Below, piece by piece: positions 5,031 to 5,376 of a stretch of 5,376 bases of DNA. The DNA lies in assembly GCA_964428935.1 (NCBI GenBank), contig CAYSAG010000342.1:1-5376 (forward strand). Direction: 5' to 3'. The position numbers were made by a program, and so were the translations under genes. The notes under the pieces were generated by a model, which was not told the origin of the DNA, ran no database searches, and saw only the letters and a list, made by a program, of their open reading frames with translations. Source of the DNA: JAADHY01 sp964428935. GTDB taxonomy: Bacteria; Planctomycetota; Planctomycetia; Planctomycetales; Planctomycetaceae. How positions within the stretch are numbered: the stretch's first letter is position 1; every line of letters starts with the position of its first letter.

Positions 5031-5376
5031 ATGAAACTCACGAAGTACCCCAGCAGTTTGACCGACGAGCAATGGGCTGTGATCCGGCGGCTTTTGCCGA
5101 AACCGTCCAAGCGAGGCCGCAAGCCCATCAACCGTCGGCTCATCATCGACGCCATTTTGTACGTTCTGCGGACCGGCTGTCAATGGCGCGCTCTGCCCAA
5201 GGACTTCCCGAACTGGAAGACCGTCTACACCGTCTTCTGGCGTTGGAAGAAACAAGGCGTGTGGCAACGCATCCACGATGCCCTGGTCCGGATGCTCCGA
5301 AAGGCTCTGGGCAAGAAGCCCACACCGAGCGTGTGCATTCTGGACAGCCAGAGCGTCAAGACGACGCAAGTGGGTG
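5031..5376 (+). CDS. IS5-family transposase, N-terminal part (partial)
   Basis: This DDE transposase would catalyse cut-and-paste or replicative movement of the IS. The visible 115 residues begin MKLTKYPSSLTDEQWAVI, followed by an RGRKPINRR basic stretch (residues 28-36), ILYVLRTGCQWRALPKDFP (42-60), a W-rich helix (VFWRWKKQGVWQRIHDAL, 68-85), and CILDSQSVKTT (102-112). Asp105 in LDSQSVK is the first acid of the DDE triad; the other two lie beyond the edge. This order is that of the DUF4096-type N-terminal domain followed by the DDE domain of IS5-family elements. Whether the gene is intact past 5376, or is split by a programmed frameshift as in some IS5 groups, cannot be seen. The start at 5031 fits the family N-terminus (Y-P-S-x-L-T-D-E-Q-W near residue 6). 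Translation is probably held down by the leader hairpin. Confidence 0.9.
   Translation, partial: MKLTKYPSSLTDEQWAVIRRLLPKPSKRGRKPINRRLIIDAILYVLRTGCQWRALPKDFPNWKTVYTVFWRWKKQGVWQRIHDALVRMLRKALGKKPTPSVCILDSQSVKTTQVG

Larger units (their letters stand above)
4949..5376 (+). mobile_element. Left part of an IS5-family insertion sequence (runs off the window)
   Basis: The transposase start at 5031 and its leader show that this is the left end of an IS. The exact boundary is not provable with only one end in view. GAGCCC at 4949-4954 is a plausible terminus, giving an 82-base leader, but these bases also form the right end of the MITE-like block. The preceding TAATGA contains TAA and TGA, which fit the TNA-type targets of some IS5 groups, yet not in unambiguous register. 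The IS looks less GC-rich than its neighbours. Confidence 0.55.

Noticed and set aside
1..5376. CRISPR array, tRNA or rRNA genes
   Set aside because: I saw no regularly spaced repeat units, cloverleaf-like sequence or conserved rRNA segments on either strand.

Overview
The window looks like chromosomal DNA of a GC-rich bacterium, most likely a member of the Planctomycetota. I base this on general protein flavour (a secreted D-aminoacylase-type amidohydrolase, an alginate-export-family outer-membrane barrel, and a coiled-coil/HTH-like protein with a Pro/Ser/Ala linker) and on the GC-rich third positions, which leave long antisense shadow frames. The assignment is an inference, not a database result.

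Layout. Positions 1-1006 hold two leftward genes. One is the N-terminus of a single-pass membrane protein (start at 118, running off the window). The other is a 261-residue protein of unknown function (1006 down to 221) with a probable DNA-binding or adaptor N-terminal region. A 458-base non-coding gap (1007-1464) separates it from a rightward gene (1465-3105) for an exported N-acyl-D-amino-acid deacylase-like amidohydrolase with a complete metal-ligand set. That gene ends in a probable intrinsic terminator (3140-3180). It faces a leftward gene (4691-3285) for an outer-membrane beta-barrel of the alginate-export family; the two converge on a palindrome-rich gap.

The right end is mobile-element territory. 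Upstream of the porin lies a roughly 220-base non-coding block (4733-4953) bounded by imperfect inverted repeats (17 of 21 matching), with a GC-rich 15-base inverted repeat close to its centre. This is a MITE-like arrangement. It abuts the left end of an IS5-family insertion sequence whose transposase starts at 5031 and runs off the window.

The most notable non-genic signal is in the IS leader. A 12-base arm (4962-4973) can pair over its whole length with the segment holding the transposase Shine-Dalgarno (5018-5029). This is the expected design for shutting off translation from transcripts that read in from outside. On the opposite strand the same stem is followed directly by seven T residues, like an intrinsic terminator.

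The amidohydrolase and the porin could both serve scavenging of extracellular polymers or peptides at the cell envelope, but they are convergent, not an operon, and nothing in the sequence ties them functionally. I found no clear novel defence or metabolic system. The interesting material is regulatory and mobile DNA at the right end.
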